Source of the DNA: Streptomyces sp. TSRI0107
Lineage (GTDB): Bacteria; Actinomycetota; Actinomycetes; Streptomycetales; Streptomycetaceae
Length of the DNA: 64,000 nt
Direction of reading: 5' to 3'
Assembly (NCBI RefSeq): GCF_001905845.1
Contig: NZ_LIVZ01000011.1
Span: forward strand, 124,001 to 188,000
Shown here one piece after another: positions 23,245 to 31,557 of the stretch. Each line of letters starts with the position of its first letter. Position 1 is the stretch's first letter. Both the position numbers and the translations under genes were made by a program. The notes under the pieces are model-generated. The model saw only the letters and a list, made by a program, of their open reading frames with translations, was not told the origin of the DNA and did no database searches.

Positions 23245-23547
23245 GTGCAACTGACCCCGCACGAGCAGGAGAGGCTGCTGATCCATGTGGCGGCCGACGT
23301 CGCCGAGAAGCGCCGGGCCCGCGGCCTCAAGCTGAACCACCCCGAGGCGGTCGCCCTCATCACCTCGCACATCCTCGAAGGCGCCCGGGACGGCCGTACG
23401 GTCGCCGAACTCATGGCCTCCGGACGCAAGTTGCTCACCCGGGACGACGTCATGGAGGGCATCCCCGAGATGATCCACGACGTCCAGGTCGAGGCGACCT
23501 TCCCGGACGGCACCAAGCTGGTCACCGTCCACGACCCGATCGTCTGA
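23245..23547 (+). CDS. ureA: Urease gamma subunit
   Basis: 100 residues from GTG 23245 (VQLTPHEQERLLIHVAADVA), the usual length; an ATG at 23233 would add four residues. The family motifs GLKLNHPEAVALI, MEGIPEMI and FPDGTKLVTVHDPI are all present. First structural gene of ureABC-F-GD. It packs against the alpha subunit in the (alpha beta gamma)3 enzyme that hydrolyses urea to ammonia and carbamate. Confidence 0.96.
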   Translation: MQLTPHEQERLLIHVAADVAEKRRARGLKLNHPEAVALITSHILEGARDGRTVAELMASGRKLLTRDDVMEGIPEMIHDVQVEATFPDGTKLVTVHDPIV

Positions 23548-23557
23548 GGGGGCGTCG

Positions 23558-23869
23558 ATGATTCCCGGGGAGATCCTGTTCGCCGAGGACCCGATCGCCT
23601 GCAACGAAGGCCGTGAGGTCACCCGGCTGACCGTCCTCAACGCCGCCGACCGGCCCGTCCAGGTCGGCTCCCACTACCACTTCGCCGAGGCCAACCCCGG
23701 CCTGGAGTTCGACCGTGCCGCCGCGCGCGGCAAGCGGCTCGACGTCGCAGCCGGCACCGCCGTGCGCTTCGAGCCCGGCATCCCCGTCGACGTCGGACTC
23801 GTCCCGATCGCCGGCGCCCGCGTGGTGCCCGGGCTGCGCGGGGAGACCGGAGGAGCCCTCGATGGCTGA
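23558..23869 (+). CDS. ureB: Urease beta subunit
   Basis: 103 residues starting MIPGEILFAEDPI. The motifs VGSHYHFAEANPGLEFDR and AAGTAVRFEPG are diagnostic for UreB. It begins 10 bases after ureA and its stop overlaps the ureC start region (ATG at 23862), so it is translationally linked with ureC. Confidence 0.96.
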   Translation: MIPGEILFAEDPIACNEGREVTRLTVLNAADRPVQVGSHYHFAEANPGLEFDRAAARGKRLDVAAGTAVRFEPGIPVDVGLVPIAGARVVPGLRGETGGALDG

Positions 23870-25583
23870 GATCTCACGCGCCGCCTACGCCGACCTGTTC
23901 GGCCCGACCACCGGCGACCGCATCCGGCTCGCCGACACCGATCTGCTGATCGAGATCGAGCAGGACCGCTCCGGCGGACCCGGACTCGCCGGTGACGAGG
24001 CGGTGTTCGGCGGCGGCAAGGTCATCCGCGAGTCCATGGGGCAGTCACGGGCCACGCGGGCCGAGGGGACCCCGGACACCGTCATCACGGGCGCCGTGAT
24101 CGTCGACCACTGGGGCGTCGTCAAGGCCGACATCGGCATCCGCGACGGCCGCATCACCGGCATCGGCAAGGCGGGCAACCCCGACACCATGGACCGGGTC
24201 CACCCCGACCTGGTGATCGGCCCGGAGACCGAGATCATCGCCGGCAACGGGCGGATCGTCACCGCCGGCGCCGTCGACGCGCACGTCCACTTCATCTGCC
24301 CGCAGGTCGCCGACGAGGCGCTCGCCTCCGGCGTGACCACGCTGGTCGGCGGCGGCACCGGCCCCGCCGAGGGCTCCAAGGCCACCACCGTCACCCCCGG
24401 GCCCTGGCATCTGGCCCGGATGCTGGAGGCGATGGAGCAGTACCCGCTCAACATCGGCTTCCTCGGCAAGGGCAACACCGTCTCCCACGAGGCGATGCTG
24501 TCCCAGATCCGGGGCGGCGCGCTGGGCCTGAAGCTGCACGAGGACTGGGGATCCACCCCGGCCGTCATCGACGCCGCGCTGACCGTCGCCGACCGGACGG
24601 GCATCCAGGTCGCCATACACACGGACACCCTCAACGAGGCCGGGTTCGTCGGCGACACGCTCGCCGCGATCGGCGGGCGCGGCATCCACGCGTACCACAC
24701 CGAGGGCGCGGGCGGCGGGCACGCGCCGGACATCATGACCGTGGTGTCCGAGCCGCACGTGCTGCCCAGCTCGACCAACCCCACCCGCCCCTACACCGTC
24801 AACACCGCCGAGGAACACCTCGACATGCTGATGGTGTGCCACCACCTGAACCCGGCCGTCCCCGAGGACCTGGCCTTCGCCGAGTCCCGGATCCGGCCCT
24901 CCACCATCGGTGCCGAGGACGTCCTGCACGACCTGGGCGCGATCTCCATCATCTCCTCGGACAGCCAGGCCATGGGCCGGATCGGCGAGGTGATCCTGCG
25001 GACCTGGCAGACCGCGCACGTGATGAAGCGACGCCGGGGAGCCCTGCCCGGGGACGGGCGCGCGGACAACCACCGGGTGCGGCGGTACGTCGCCAAGTAC
25101 ACGATCAACCCCGCGCTCGCGCAGGGCCTCGCCCACGAGATCGGCTCCGTCGAGAGCGGCAAGCTCGCCGACCTGGTGCTGTGGGAACCGGCGTTCTTCG
25201 GCGTCAAACCGCTCCTCGTCCTCAAGGGCGGGCAGATCGCCTACGCGCAGATGGGCGACGCCAATGCCTCCATCCCCACCCCGCAGCCGATCCTGCCTCG
25301 CCCGATGTACGGGGCGATCGGACGGGCGCCGGCCGCCAACTCGGTCAACTTCGTGGCGCCGCTCGCCCTCGAGGACGGGCTGCCGGAACGGCTCGGACTC
25401 GGCAAGCGGTTCGTGGCGATCGAGTCGACGCGCGGCGTGACCAAGGCGGACATGCGGGAGAACGACGCCCGGCCCGCCGTGCGGGTCGACCCCGACAGCT
25501 TCGCCGTGTACGTCGACGGGGAGCTGGTCGAGGCGACGCCGGCCGCCGAACTGCCCATGGCCCAGCGTTACTTCCTCTTCTGA
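23862..25583 (+). CDS. ureC: Urease alpha subunit
   Basis: 573 residues, the normal length. Nickel ligands are visible: HVHFICPQ (two His), the carbamylated Lys in LGLKLHEDWG, the later His residues in IHTDTLNE and HTEGAGGGHAPD, and an Asp in SDSQAMGR. The active-site flap Cys-His pair is in MLMVCHHLN. CCGGAGGAG precedes the ATG, inside the ureB 3' end. The stop shares one base with the ureF start. Confidence 0.98.
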   Translation: MAEISRAAYADLFGPTTGDRIRLADTDLLIEIEQDRSGGPGLAGDEAVFGGGKVIRESMGQSRATRAEGTPDTVITGAVIVDHWGVVKADIGIRDGRITGIGKAGNPDTMDRVHPDLVIGPETEIIAGNGRIVTAGAVDAHVHFICPQVADEALASGVTTLVGGGTGPAEGSKATTVTPGPWHLARMLEAMEQYPLNIGFLGKGNTVSHEAMLSQIRGGALGLKLHEDWGSTPAVIDAALTVADRTGIQVAIHTDTLNEAGFVGDTLAAIGGRGIHAYHTEGAGGGHAPDIMTVVSEPHVLPSSTNPTRPYTVNTAEEHLDMLMVCHHLNPAVPEDLAFAESRIRPSTIGAEDVLHDLGAISIISSDSQAMGRIGEVILRTWQTAHVMKRRRGALPGDGRADNHRVRRYVAKYTINPALAQGLAHEIGSVESGKLADLVLWEPAFFGVKPLLVLKGGQIAYAQMGDANASIPTPQPILPRPMYGAIGRAPAANSVNFVAPLALEDGLPERLGLGKRFVAIESTRGVTKADMRENDARPAVRVDPDSFAVYVDGELVEATPAAELPMAQRYFLF

Positions 25584-26257
25584 TGTCGCGCGCGGCACTG
25601 CTCGTCCTCGCGGACGGCCGGTTCCCCGCCGGAGGGCACGCGCACTCCGGCGGGGCCGAGGCCGCCGTCAAGGCCGGGCGGATCACGGAAGCGGGGAGCC
25701 TGGCGGAGTTCTGCCGGGGGCGGCTGCACACGACCGGTCTGGTGTCCGCGGCCCTGGCCGCGGCCGCCGTGCTCGGCGTGGACCCCGCGGCGCTCGACGC
25801 CGCCGCGGACGCGCGCACGCCGTCGCCCGCGCTGCGGGGCGCGGCGCGCAAGCTCGGGCGCCAGCTCATGCGGGCGGCCCGGGCGACCTGGCCGTCCGGT
25901 GAACTCGACGCCGTCGCGCTGGAGTTCCCCAAGGGCGCGCACCAGCCCGTCGTGCTCGGGCTGGCGGCCCGGGCGGCGGGGCTGGAGGCTGTCGACGCGG
26001 CGTACTGTGCGGCGTACGAGAGTGTGAGCGGGCCCGCGAGTGCGGTGGTGCGGCTGCTGAGTCTGGATCCGTTCGACGCGAGCGGGGTGCTGGCGCGGCT
26101 GGCGCCGGAGCTGGATCGTGTCGTGGATCAGGCGGTCCGGGCGGCTCTCAGGGTGGCCGACGAGGGGGTCGACGTGCTGCCGGCCGTGTCGGCGCCGTTG
26201 CTGGAGATCTCCGCGGAAGCGCATGCCGGGTGGCCTGTGCGGCTGTTCGCGTCCTGA
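25583..26257 (+). CDS. ureF: Urease accessory protein UreF
   Basis: 224 residues, all-helical, opening with LLVLADGRFPAGGHAHSGG, the UreF signature. Its ATG shares one base with the ureC stop (TGATG). UreF joins UreD and UreG in the complex that delivers nickel and CO2 to the apo-enzyme. Downstream, where ureG would normally follow directly, an intergenic repeat element of about 105 bases intervenes. Confidence 0.93.
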   Translation: MSRAALLVLADGRFPAGGHAHSGGAEAAVKAGRITEAGSLAEFCRGRLHTTGLVSAALAAAAVLGVDPAALDAAADARTPSPALRGAARKLGRQLMRAARATWPSGELDAVALEFPKGAHQPVVLGLAARAAGLEAVDAAYCAAYESVSGPASAVVRLLSLDPFDASGVLARLAPELDRVVDQAVRAALRVADEGVDVLPAVSAPLLEISAEAHAGWPVRLFAS

Positions 26258-26260
26258 GAG

Positions 26261-26366
26261 GGGTCTCGCCCCCGCCGCCCCTTCCCGTTCCCGACCCTGG
26301 GGGGTTTGCCCCCCAGACCCCCCTATCGGCCTGAACGGCCTCGTCCTCAAGCGCCGGACGGGCTGA
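26261..26366. repeat. Streptomyces-type intergenic repeat inside the urease operon
   Basis: This block has a C-rich start, a hairpin CTGGGGGG-TTTG-CCCCCCAG (26297-26316), then GGCCTGAACGGCC, and ends in CTCAAGCGCCGGACGGGCTGA. From memory, the ending and the G6/C6 hairpin closely resemble a dispersed intergenic element common in Streptomyces genomes. It lies between ureF and ureG and could weaken read-through or stabilise the upstream mRNA. Confidence 0.7.
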
Positions 26367-26414
26367 GAGATGCCCGGCCGGGCTGACAAGGGACCCTCTA
26401 GAACTGGAGCTGCC

Positions 26415-27092
26415 ATGCATCTCGACCACTCCCACCCCGGCCCCACCGCCGTCAGCGCCGACGCGCGTCGGCCCGACGGGGCTCGGCGGGCCCTGCGGAT
26501 CGGGCTCGGCGGGCCCGTCGGGTCCGGGAAGACCGCCACCGTCGCCGCGCTCTGCCGTGCCCTGCGCGACGAGTTGTCCCTCGCCGTCGTCACCAACGAC
26601 ATCTACACCCGTGAGGACGCCGAGTTCCTGCTGCGGGAGGCCGTGCTGCCGCCGGAGCGGATCACCGCCGTCGAGACGGGCGCATGCCCGCACACCGCGA
26701 TCCGGGACGACATCTCCGCCAATCTGGAGGCCGTCGAGGACCTGGAGGACGAGGTCGGGCCGCTGGACCTGATCCTGGTGGAGTCCGGCGGCGACAACCT
26801 CACCGCGACCTTCTCCAAGGGGCTCGTGGACGCGCAGATCTTCGTGATCGACGTGGCGGGCGGCGACGACATCCCGCGCAAGGGCGGACCCGGAGTCACC
26901 ACCGCCGACCTGCTGGTGGTCAACAAGACCGACCTGGCGCCGCACGTCGGCTCCGACCTCGCCCGGATGGCGGCGGACGCCAAGGCACAGCGGGGCGAGC
27001 TGCCGGTCGTCCTCCAGTCGCTGCGCGGCGAGACCGGGGTCGCGGACGTGGCCGGCTGGGTGCGGGCACGGCTCGCCGAGTGGACGGCATGA
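26415..27092 (+). CDS. ureG: Urease accessory GTPase UreG
   Basis: 225 residues from ATG 26415 (MHLDHSHPGP), with His residues at the N-terminus as often seen in UreG. P-loop GGPVGSGKT, the nickel-binding CPH motif in TGACPHTAIRDD, and NKTD (guanine specificity) are intact. It uses GTP hydrolysis to drive nickel transfer. Its stop overlaps the ureD start (ATGA). Confidence 0.96.
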   Translation: MHLDHSHPGPTAVSADARRPDGARRALRIGLGGPVGSGKTATVAALCRALRDELSLAVVTNDIYTREDAEFLLREAVLPPERITAVETGACPHTAIRDDISANLEAVEDLEDEVGPLDLILVESGGDNLTATFSKGLVDAQIFVIDVAGGDDIPRKGGPGVTTADLLVVNKTDLAPHVGSDLARMAADAKAQRGELPVVLQSLRGETGVADVAGWVRARLAEWTA

Positions 27093-27850
27093 GCCCGGCC
27101 GCCGGCGTGCGGGCCACGGCGCGGATCCGGGCCGTCGACGACGGGCGGGGCGGTACGGCGCTGCCGGTGCTGGCGGGTGAGGGCCCGCTGGCGCTGCGGC
27201 GCACCCGGGGGAGCGGTGCCGAGGCCCGCGTCATGCTCGTCGGGGCGATGAGCGGGCCGCTGGGCGGCGACCACCTCGCCGTCGAGGCGGACGTGGCCGC
27301 GAACGCCCGGCTGTGTGTGGGCTCGGCCGCGGCGACCATCGCCCTGCCGGGCCAGGCCAAGGGCGAGGCCCGCTACGACGTGCGGCTCACGGTGGCGGAG
27401 GACGCCGAACTGCACTGGCTGCCCGAGCAGTTGATCTGCGCGGCGGGCAGTGAGCTGACCGTGCGCACGAGCGTCGACCTGGGTGTGACGAGCCGGCTGG
27501 TGCTGCGTGAGGAGCAGGTGCTGGGGCGGGTGGGGGAGGAGCCCGGGCGGCTGACCAGCCGGCTGACCGTGCGGGTCGGGGGGCGGGCCGTGCTCGACCA
27601 GGAGCTTGCCTGCGGGCCCGGTGCGCCTGGGGGGTGGGACGGTCCGGCGGGGCTCGGGGGTCACCGGGCCGTGGGTCAGTTGGTCGTCGTGCGGCCGGAG
27701 TTCGCGGTGCGGCCGGTGGTGGCGCGGATGCTGGGGGAGGGGGCGGCGCTGATGCCGCTCGCCGGGCCCGCCGCGCTGGTGACGGCGGTCGCGCCCGACG
27801 CGCTGCGGCTGCGGCGGCTGCTGGACGGGGCGCTGGCCGAGCTGGGATAG
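27089..27850 (+). CDS. ureD: Urease accessory protein UreD
   Basis: 253 residues, matching UreD/UreH scaffolds: LTVAEDAELHWLPEQLICAAGS is the conserved central segment. It is translationally coupled to ureG. UreD bridges urease and the UreF-UreG complex. No ureE lies in the cluster. A short hairpin (CCCGCTCAGCGGG) right after the stop may end the operon. Confidence 0.93.
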   Translation: MSPAAGVRATARIRAVDDGRGGTALPVLAGEGPLALRRTRGSGAEARVMLVGAMSGPLGGDHLAVEADVAANARLCVGSAAATIALPGQAKGEARYDVRLTVAEDAELHWLPEQLICAAGSELTVRTSVDLGVTSRLVLREEQVLGRVGEEPGRLTSRLTVRVGGRAVLDQELACGPGAPGGWDGPAGLGGHRAVGQLVVVRPEFAVRPVVARMLGEGAALMPLAGPAALVTAVAPDALRLRRLLDGALAELG

Positions 27851-27981
27851 CGCCCCGCTCAGCGGGATGGGCTTATCCGGTTATCGGATTGGCAAAGAAA
27901 GCCCCGCCACCCCTGTTCCCGGCCACCCCGCAGCAGTCAGGATCCCCCCTGACCACGCAACCACGCAGGGGGAGGCCCCAC

Positions 27982-29610
27982 TTGAGGGACAACAGACCGA
28001 ACAGGCGGACGGCTGCGCTCGGATCGGCCGGTGTGCTCGTCGCGGCCACCCTGATCGCCGGCGCCGTCGCGGCGCCCTCGGCCAGCGCGAGCACCGCCGG
28101 CGTGGAGGCTCGCGGCGCCGCCGAGGCCCGCCACGGTCAGGACCGTGAGGCGCGCGGCGTCGAGATCGCCGCCGCCCGCGCCGCGAAGAAGGGCGTCGAC
28201 TGGCGGGACTGCCCGGCCGACTGGGGCCTGGAGAAGCCGATCCAGTGCGGCTGGGTCACCGTGCCGCTCGACTACGCCAAGCCGTACGGCAAGCAGATCG
28301 AGATAGCCGTCGACCGCATCGGCAACACCGGGAGCAAGGCAGAGCGGCAGGGCGCCCTCGTCTACAACCCGGGCGGCCCCGGCGGCTCCGGCCTGCGCTT
28401 CCCGCGCCGCGTCACCACCAACGCCCCGGTCTGGCAGAACGTGGCCAAGGCGTACGACTTCGTCGGCTTCGACCCGCGCGGCGTCGGCAAGTCCGCGCCC
28501 ATCTCCTGCGTCGACCCGCAGGAGTTCGTCAAGGCGCCCAAGATGGACCCGGTGCCCGACTCCGAGGCCGACAAGCTCGCCCAGCGCAAGCTGGCCCGCG
28601 AGTACGCCGAGGGCTGCTACGAGCGCAGCGGCGAGATGCTGCCGCACATGACCACCCCGAACACCGCGCGCGACCTCGACGTCATCCGCGCCGCGCTCGG
28701 CGAGAAGAAGCTCAACTTCCTCGGTGTCTCCTACGGCACCTACCTCGGCGCCGTCTACGGCACCCTCTTCCCGGGCCACGTCCGCCGCATGATCACCGAC
28801 AGTGTGGTCAACCCGTCCCGCGAGAAGATCTGGTACCAGGCCAACCTGGACCAGGACGTCGCCTTCGAGACGCGCTGGCGGGACTGGCAGGACTGGGTCG
28901 CGAAGAACGACGCGACCTTCCACCTCGGCACCACCCGCGCCGAGGTCCAGGCCGAGTGGCTGGAACTGCGCGCCACCGCGAAGAAGGAGCCCATCGGCGG
29001 GGTCGTCGGCCCGGCCGAGCTGATCGGCTTCTTCCAGAGCGCCCCGTACTACGACTCCGCGTGGGTGTCCGTCGCCACCGTGTTCAGCAAGTACGTCGCC
29101 GGTGACACCCAGGCCCTCGTCGACGCCGCCGCCCCCGACCTGTCCGACACCGCGGGCAACGCCGCCTCCGAGAACGGCAACGCCGTCTACACCGCCGTCG
29201 AGTGCGCCGACGCCAAGTGGCCCACCAGCTGGCAGCGCTGGGACCGCGACAACACCCGGCTGCACCGCGACTACCCGTTCCTGACCTGGTCCAACGCCTG
29301 GATGAACCTGCCGTGCGCCACCTGGCCGGTCAAGCAGCGCACCCCGGTGGACGTGAAGACCGGCAAGGGCCTGCCGCCGGTGCTGATCGTCCAGGCCGAG
29401 CGGGACGCGGCCACCCCCTACGGCGGCGCGCTGGAACTGCACAAGCGGTTCAAGGGCTCCCGCCTGATCACCGAGAAGAACGCCGGTTCGCACGGTGTGA
29501 CCAGCCTCGTCAACTCCTGCGTCAACGAGCGGGTGGACGCCTACCTGCTCACCGGCGAGCTGGACGCCGAGGACGTGACCTGCGCACCGCACGCCACGCC
29601 CAAGCCGTAG
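27982..29610 (+). CDS. Secreted tripeptidyl aminopeptidase-like alpha/beta hydrolase
   Basis: 542 residues from TTG 27982, chosen because GGGGGAGG lies upstream and it yields a proper signal peptide (basic start, then GVLVAATLIAGAVAAPSASA). The S33 hydrolase features are the oxyanion motif NPGGPGGSG, the nucleophile elbow GVSYGTYLG (Ser250), DPRGVGKS, the Asp in ERDAATPYG and the His in GSHGV, plus the TAP-like C-terminal domain. Such enzymes (Tap, SlpD/SlpE) remove N-terminal tripeptides outside the cell. The cap domain lies at about residues 280-430. Confidence 0.94.
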   Translation: MRDNRPNRRTAALGSAGVLVAATLIAGAVAAPSASASTAGVEARGAAEARHGQDREARGVEIAAARAAKKGVDWRDCPADWGLEKPIQCGWVTVPLDYAKPYGKQIEIAVDRIGNTGSKAERQGALVYNPGGPGGSGLRFPRRVTTNAPVWQNVAKAYDFVGFDPRGVGKSAPISCVDPQEFVKAPKMDPVPDSEADKLAQRKLAREYAEGCYERSGEMLPHMTTPNTARDLDVIRAALGEKKLNFLGVSYGTYLGAVYGTLFPGHVRRMITDSVVNPSREKIWYQANLDQDVAFETRWRDWQDWVAKNDATFHLGTTRAEVQAEWLELRATAKKEPIGGVVGPAELIGFFQSAPYYDSAWVSVATVFSKYVAGDTQALVDAAAPDLSDTAGNAASENGNAVYTAVECADAKWPTSWQRWDRDNTRLHRDYPFLTWSNAWMNLPCATWPVKQRTPVDVKTGKGLPPVLIVQAERDAATPYGGALELHKRFKGSRLITEKNAGSHGVTSLVNSCVNERVDAYLLTGELDAEDVTCAPHATPKP

Positions 29611-29628
29611 ACGGCACGCGTACGAGGT

Positions 29629-29664
29629 GAGGGGCGGGCCGGCGCCAGATGCGGCCCGCCCCTC
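29629..29664. terminator. Strong bidirectional hairpin
   Basis: A 12-base perfect stem (GAGGGGCGGGCC with GGCCCGCCCCTC, 12-base loop) lies 18 bases after the tripeptidyl-peptidase stop and five bases before the epimerase stop. It should stop both convergent transcripts. Confidence 0.8.
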
Positions 29665-29669
29665 GCCGC

Positions 29670-30707
29670 TCACGCGCGGGCCGCCAGCCAGGCGTCCTCC
29701 GCCGCGTAGTCGAAGAGGTCCGGGTAGACCCCGGCCAGCAGCGGGAACGCCTCCCGCCAGTCCCGTCCGCCGGCCAGCCGCCCCGCCAGCCACTCGACCG
29801 TCTCGGGCAGGCCCTCGGCGTAGGAAGACACCACCGGGCGATAGCCCAGCTCCCGTTCGGCGGCGGACATGTCGCACACCACCGGCCGCTCGGCCGACCA
29901 TGGCGACTTGCCGACGGCAGGGCCCGGCGGCGGACCGTCGAAGGACACCGTCTCGGTCCGCACCCCCATCACCGCGTCGACTGCCGCCCCGATCCCGGCC
30001 ACCGTCGGCGCGTCCGGGTCCACCGCGTTGAGCACCCGCGAACCGGGCCGCGCCGCCGCCAGCCGCACCAGTTCGGCGATGTTGCGCACCTGCGCGCCGT
30101 GGAACCGGCTCTCCCCGCCGAACGCCAGCACCCGCCGGCGCCGCCCGTCGAGGTTCCGCTTCACGAAGTACAGCTCGCGCGGCAGCGGACTGTACGGGCC
30201 GTGCACCGCGCCCGCGCGCAGCAGCGTCACCGGCAGCCGGTCGCCCGCCGCGAGGAGGTCGCGCTCCAGGGCCGCCTTGCCCGTGCTGTAGGAGGTGTCG
30301 CCGGGCGCCACGGTCGGCTGGTCCTCGCGGATCGGCACCGGGTACTCGGGGAAGCCGTCCGGCTGGTCCATCGTGTCGAAGCCGCGGCCCTCGCCGTCCT
30401 CGTACACCGACACCGTGGAGATCACCACGGCGGAGCCGATCCGCCCCGACAGGTCCGTCAACTGCCGTGCGTGACGCGCGCCGTACGCGACGACGTCCAC
30501 CACCAGGTCGCAGCCGTCGCCGACCACCGCGGCCAGCGCGGCGTCGTCCTCGCGGTCCAGCCGCACCGGCCGCACCCCGTCGGGCCAGCCCGCGTCCCGG
30601 CCGCCGCCGCGCGACGCGGCCGTCACCTGCCAGCCGTCCCGCGCCAGCGCGGCCACCGCCGGACGCCCGATCTGCCCTGTCGCTCCGATCACCACAGCAC
30701 GCTTCAT
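29670..30707 (-). CDS. NAD-dependent epimerase/dehydratase (SDR)
   Basis: 345 residues. The Rossmann motif is GATGQIG (residues 8-14) at the very N-terminus, and the catalytic YSTGK (YxxxK) follows STVSVYED. The Tyr and Lys are both present, so it should be active. The substrate is not evident; similarity is to isoflavone-reductase/NmrA-like and extended SDR proteins. No sugar genes are adjacent. It is a single-gene unit. Confidence 0.88.
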   Translation of the reverse strand: MKRAVVIGATGQIGRPAVAALARDGWQVTAASRGGGRDAGWPDGVRPVRLDREDDAALAAVVGDGCDLVVDVVAYGARHARQLTDLSGRIGSAVVISTVSVYEDGEGRGFDTMDQPDGFPEYPVPIREDQPTVAPGDTSYSTGKAALERDLLAAGDRLPVTLLRAGAVHGPYSPLPRELYFVKRNLDGRRRRVLAFGGESRFHGAQVRNIAELVRLAAARPGSRVLNAVDPDAPTVAGIGAAVDAVMGVRTETVSFDGPPPGPAVGKSPWSAERPVVCDMSAAERELGYRPVVSSYAEGLPETVEWLAGRLAGGRDWREAFPLLAGVYPDLFDYAAEDAWLAARA

Positions 30708-30765
30708 GCGGCGACCGTACGCGCCGGACGACCGGACGCCACAGCGGCTTCGCCGACAGCAGAGG

Positions 30766-31485
30766 TCAGCTCAACGGCAGCCGCCGGAACCTGCGTTCCC
30801 TGGCCGCGGCCTCGTGCTCCGCCTTCACCACGGCCGCGTACCGGTCGACGTACTCCTGCCCGGACAACCCGAGGATCGCGTACATGATCTCGTCCGTGAC
30901 GGCACGCAGGACCGCCTTCTCGTTCTCCATGCCCGCGTAGCGGGAGAAGTCCAGCGGCTCACCGAAGCGGATCACCACCGGATGGATCCGGGGCACCTTC
31001 CGGCCGGGCGGTTGCGCCTCGAAGGTGCCGATCATCGCGCACGGCACCACCGGGACCCCGGCCTTCAGCGCCATCACCGCGACCCCGACCTTCCCCTTGT
31101 ACAGCCGCCCGTCGTGCGACCGGGTCCCCTCCGGGTAGATCCCGAGCAGTTCCCCCTTCCCCAGCACTCCGAGCCCTTCCCGGATCGCCGCCTGCCCCGC
31201 GTCCTTCCCGGAGCGGTCCACCGGGATCTGCCCGGCGCTGCGGAAGAACGCGGCGGTGAGCCGCCCCTTCACACCCGGCCCCGTGAAGTACTCCGCCTTC
31301 GCCAGGAAGGTGATCCGCCGCTTCAGCACCGCCGGCATCAGGAAGTGGTCCGAGAAGGACAGGTGGTTCCCGGCGACGATGGCCGCCCCCGACGCCGGGA
31401 CATGCTCCAGCCCTTCGATCCGGGGCCGGAACACCAGCCTCAGCAGCGGGCCCAGCAGGACGTACTTGAGCAGGTGGTAGAACAA
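30766..31485 (-). CDS. 1-acyl-sn-glycerol-3-phosphate acyltransferase family protein
   Basis: 239 residues from a TTG at 31485 with GGAGGAG nine bases upstream, giving LFYHLLKYVLLGPLLRLVFRP, a typical actinobacterial PlsC start. The HxxxxD motif is NHLSFSD, and the second motif is IYPEGTRS. It transfers an acyl chain to lysophosphatidic acid or a related acceptor at the membrane. The gene is 72 bases downstream of rocD on the same strand but probably separately functional. Confidence 0.92.
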   Translation of the reverse strand: MFYHLLKYVLLGPLLRLVFRPRIEGLEHVPASGAAIVAGNHLSFSDHFLMPAVLKRRITFLAKAEYFTGPGVKGRLTAAFFRSAGQIPVDRSGKDAGQAAIREGLGVLGKGELLGIYPEGTRSHDGRLYKGKVGVAVMALKAGVPVVPCAMIGTFEAQPPGRKVPRIHPVVIRFGEPLDFSRYAGMENEKAVLRAVTDEIMYAILGLSGQEYVDRYAAVVKAEHEAAARERRFRRLPLS

Positions 31486-31557
31486 CGGGATGCTCCTCCC
31501 TGTCAGGGGCTCCCCGCATTTTTGAAGAGACGGCGACCCAAGGGAAGAGCCCCGCAC

